Assembly: GCF_011777495.1 (NCBI RefSeq)
Contig: NZ_JAATJS010000001.1
Span: 682,001 to 746,000, forward strand
DNA length: 64,000 bases
Reading direction: 5' to 3'
DNA from: Microvirga terricola
GTDB taxonomy: Bacteria > Pseudomonadota > Alphaproteobacteria > Rhizobiales > Beijerinckiaceae
In this document: in pieces, positions 62,385 to 64,000 of the stretch
Layout of the letters: each line of letters starts with the position of its first letter
Numbering within the stretch: the stretch's first letter is position 1
Notes under the pieces: model-generated
Databases searched by the model: none
What the model saw: the letters and a program-made list of their open reading frames with translations, nothing else
What the model was told of the DNA's origin: nothing
Made by a program: the position numbers and the translations under genes

Positions 62385-63845
62385 TTATCGGCGATTGGAC
62401 GTCCGTGCCTTGACGGCTGAAAAGACGAGGTCGACGAACTTTAGCATTTCCGCTGCAAGAGGATGACGAGTCAGGGCGAGGCCACCTATCCAGCCGGCGC
62501 CCGCCCCGGATGCCGCCAGGGCAAGTGTCGCGACCGGCCGGGCGTCTCCGCTGAGAGTGAGGCAAATTCCGGCAGGAATGGCGGTGCAGACCGCGACGTA
62601 AGCGCTTTTATAGATTGCGGAGCTGATCTCAATCCAACGCAACGGCATTTGTCGCCGGATGAGAAAGATCGCGACATAAACTTGCAAGGGGGCACTCAGA
62701 AACATCGTGGCCGCAATCGCCTTGAGGCCGAACGGTGCTGCCCCGATGATGAGGGCAGCCGAGATTGGCAACGAGACCAAACTGGCGGTCAGACCGTCCT
62801 GCACCCTCCCGAGCGCGATGAGCATCGGATATGTCAACGGAGCTGGGAACAGAAGGATCGATGCGAGCGCCATGATCTTGAGAAGGGGGGCTGCCTCGCC
62901 CCATTGGGCGCCTAAAAGAACTTGAACAACCGGATCCGCGAGAACCGCAAGACACAGCAGAGCGGGCCACTGCACCGCTGTGAGAAGCGATAGGCCGTGC
63001 AGATAAGCCTTCTTCAGATCGCGGCCGGCCCGAGCCTCGGCCGCCAGGGCGGGCAATACGACCGGTTGGAACGCGTTCACAATCGCACGCTCGGGTAACT
63101 GGTAGAGCGTGACTGCGCGGCTGTAGATGCCGACGGCGTCAAAGCCGATCAAGCGTCCAAGATACATTTGCGGCAACACCTGAAAGGCTACGTTCAGCAC
63201 CGCCGTGGCGCTCGCATATCCACCGAAGGCGAGAATCTTGCGCCCGTGCAACAGGCAAGGCCGGAAGATCCAAAGACCCGGACGATGGACAACGGCAGCG
63301 ATCGCTATGGCGACTGATGAGGCCATCGCCGCGATCGCGAGGCTGAGATACCCCCAGCCGAGCGCAATCATCAGGAGTGCAACGAGGGAATTCGTGATAA
63401 CGCCGGCCAAGTTGACAAGCGCAACGCTGCCAAATGCCAGATCGCGCCGCAGAAGGGCCATGGGAGGGCTGGCGAAGGCTCCCAGAGCAACGCTAATCGA
63501 AGCGATTCTGATGACGGGATCAAGCCTGGGTTCGGTGTAGAAAGCAGCCAATGGCGCAGCAAGCAACTGGAGAGCCGCCGCGATGAAAATCGAAACGAGG
63601 AGCATGATCGTGAATGTGGTCCTCACGCCCTCGGAGGAGATCTCACGCTCCTGCACAAGATAGACGCTTGTTCCAAAATCCCGCAGGACTTCTGCCATCA
63701 TGACCGTAGCGGAGCCGACAACGAAAACGCCGATCTCGTCCGGGGTCAGAAGGCGCGCGATGATCGCGGTTGTCAGCAGGCTGATGAGCAGCGTCAAATA
63801 CTTCTCAATACCCGAGAACATGAACGATCGGTGCAGCTTCGTCAT
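62385..63845 (-). CDS. Wzx-type oligosaccharide flippase
   Basis: A 486-residue MOP-superfamily membrane protein of about 12 to 14 helices. It starts FMFSGIEKYLTLLISLLTTAIIARLLTPDEIGVF, the typical Wzx entry helix, and includes VYLVQEREISSEGVRTTF. It would flip the lipid-linked repeat across the inner membrane for polymerisation by the Wzy-like protein. The start at MTKLHRSF fits the family better than 63884. It lies 54 bp after an acyltransferase gene that runs off the right edge, on the same strand. Confidence 0.87.
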   Translation of the reverse strand: MTKLHRSFMFSGIEKYLTLLISLLTTAIIARLLTPDEIGVFVVGSATVMMAEVLRDFGTSVYLVQEREISSEGVRTTFTIMLLVSIFIAAALQLLAAPLAAFYTEPRLDPVIRIASISVALGAFASPPMALLRRDLAFGSVALVNLAGVITNSLVALLMIALGWGYLSLAIAAMASSVAIAIAAVVHRPGLWIFRPCLLHGRKILAFGGYASATAVLNVAFQVLPQMYLGRLIGFDAVGIYSRAVTLYQLPERAIVNAFQPVVLPALAAEARAGRDLKKAYLHGLSLLTAVQWPALLCLAVLADPVVQVLLGAQWGEAAPLLKIMALASILLFPAPLTYPMLIALGRVQDGLTASLVSLPISAALIIGAAPFGLKAIAATMFLSAPLQVYVAIFLIRRQMPLRWIEISSAIYKSAYVAVCTAIPAGICLTLSGDARPVATLALAASGAGAGWIGGLALTRHPLAAEMLKFVDLVFSAVKARTSNRR

Positions 63846-63899
63846 CAGGCGGCCCCGATCCCTTGCCGCGCCTTGCCGGGCCAACTGAGGTGTCGCGGT

Positions 63900-64000
63900 T
63901 TATATCTCGACATCGCCCGCGATCCGTGCGGGACATCCCCAAACTTTCTTTCCGGCCGGGACGTCACAATTCACAAACGACATGGCGCCAATGACGGCAG
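63900..64000 (-). CDS. C-terminal end of a hexapeptide-repeat acyltransferase (partial)
   Basis: Only the last 33 codons are inside the window. They read AVIGAMSFVNCDVPAGKKVW, then GCPARIAGDVEI and stop. The VPAGxxxxGxPAR ending is the standard closing of left-handed beta-helix (hexapeptide) acetyltransferases and serine acetyltransferase-like proteins. It is upstream of the flippase on the same strand, so probably acetylates a sugar of the same polymer. The start and body lie beyond the right edge. Confidence 0.75.
   Translation of the reverse strand, partial: AVIGAMSFVNCDVPAGKKVWGCPARIAGDVEI

Overview
The window looks like chromosomal DNA of a high-GC alphaproteobacterium, most likely of the order Hyphomicrobiales (Rhizobiales). 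The main reasons are an Irr-type Fur regulator divergent from a fabA-fabB-fabI cluster, an ExoF-like export protein, and short gcatgatc/gatcatgc palindromic repeats of a kind common between genes in that order. I cannot name a genus from the sequence alone.

Positions 1-30,900 are mostly housekeeping and metabolic genes in short operons: an amine oxidase, a secreted HAD hydrolase, a 2H phosphoesterase, a divergent AraC regulator/hydrolase pair with a tandem operator, a 2-hydroxyacid dehydrogenase, a periplasmic arylsulfatase with an apparent one-base frameshift, irr and the unsaturated fatty acid genes, DsbA-like and ring-cleavage enzymes, a P1B ATPase, folE with a QueD-like gene, a cysteine-free molybdopterin-fold protein followed by a GGDEF-EAL protein, a MipA/OmpV porin, an aldehyde dehydrogenase and a MarR/DUF899/DUF1579 group.

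From about 30,900 to the right edge the window is a large cell-surface and exopolysaccharide region. It holds an MBOAT acyltransferase with an SGNH partner (polymer O-acetylation), a 1693-residue RTX protein with beta-propeller-like, Calx-beta and cadherin-like repeats, a split Wzc system (chain-length protein plus CpsD-like kinase), an ExoF-like protein, a WecG/TagA glycosyltransferase, an O-antigen ligase/polymerase, several GT2/GT4 glycosyltransferases, a methyltransferase, a set of nucleotide-sugar genes (Gfo/Idh dehydrogenase, two DegT aminotransferases, a hexapeptide acetyltransferase, an NAD-dependent epimerase), a Wzx-type flippase and, cut by the right edge, the tail of another hexapeptide acyltransferase. 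Together these can make, modify, polymerise and export an amino-sugar-containing polysaccharide.

The most unusual content lies inside this region. (1) A three-gene exosortase locus at 46,610-48,287 comprises a small Gly/Trp/His-rich secreted protein with a C-terminal sorting-like tail, an exosortase with Cys209/Arg255/His270, and a small exported partner. (2) Two nearly identical beta-helix modules flank it; one carries an RTX secretion tail and the other a Sec signal peptide. (3) A 120-bp leader, including the first ten codons, is shared gaplessly by two genes of unrelated function 10.3 kb apart. (4) Outside the region, a 2.2-kb AraC/hydrolase module is bracketed by 30-bp direct repeats that match the 3' end of the adjacent dehydrogenase gene. 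No tRNA, rRNA, CRISPR array or transposase was recognised.
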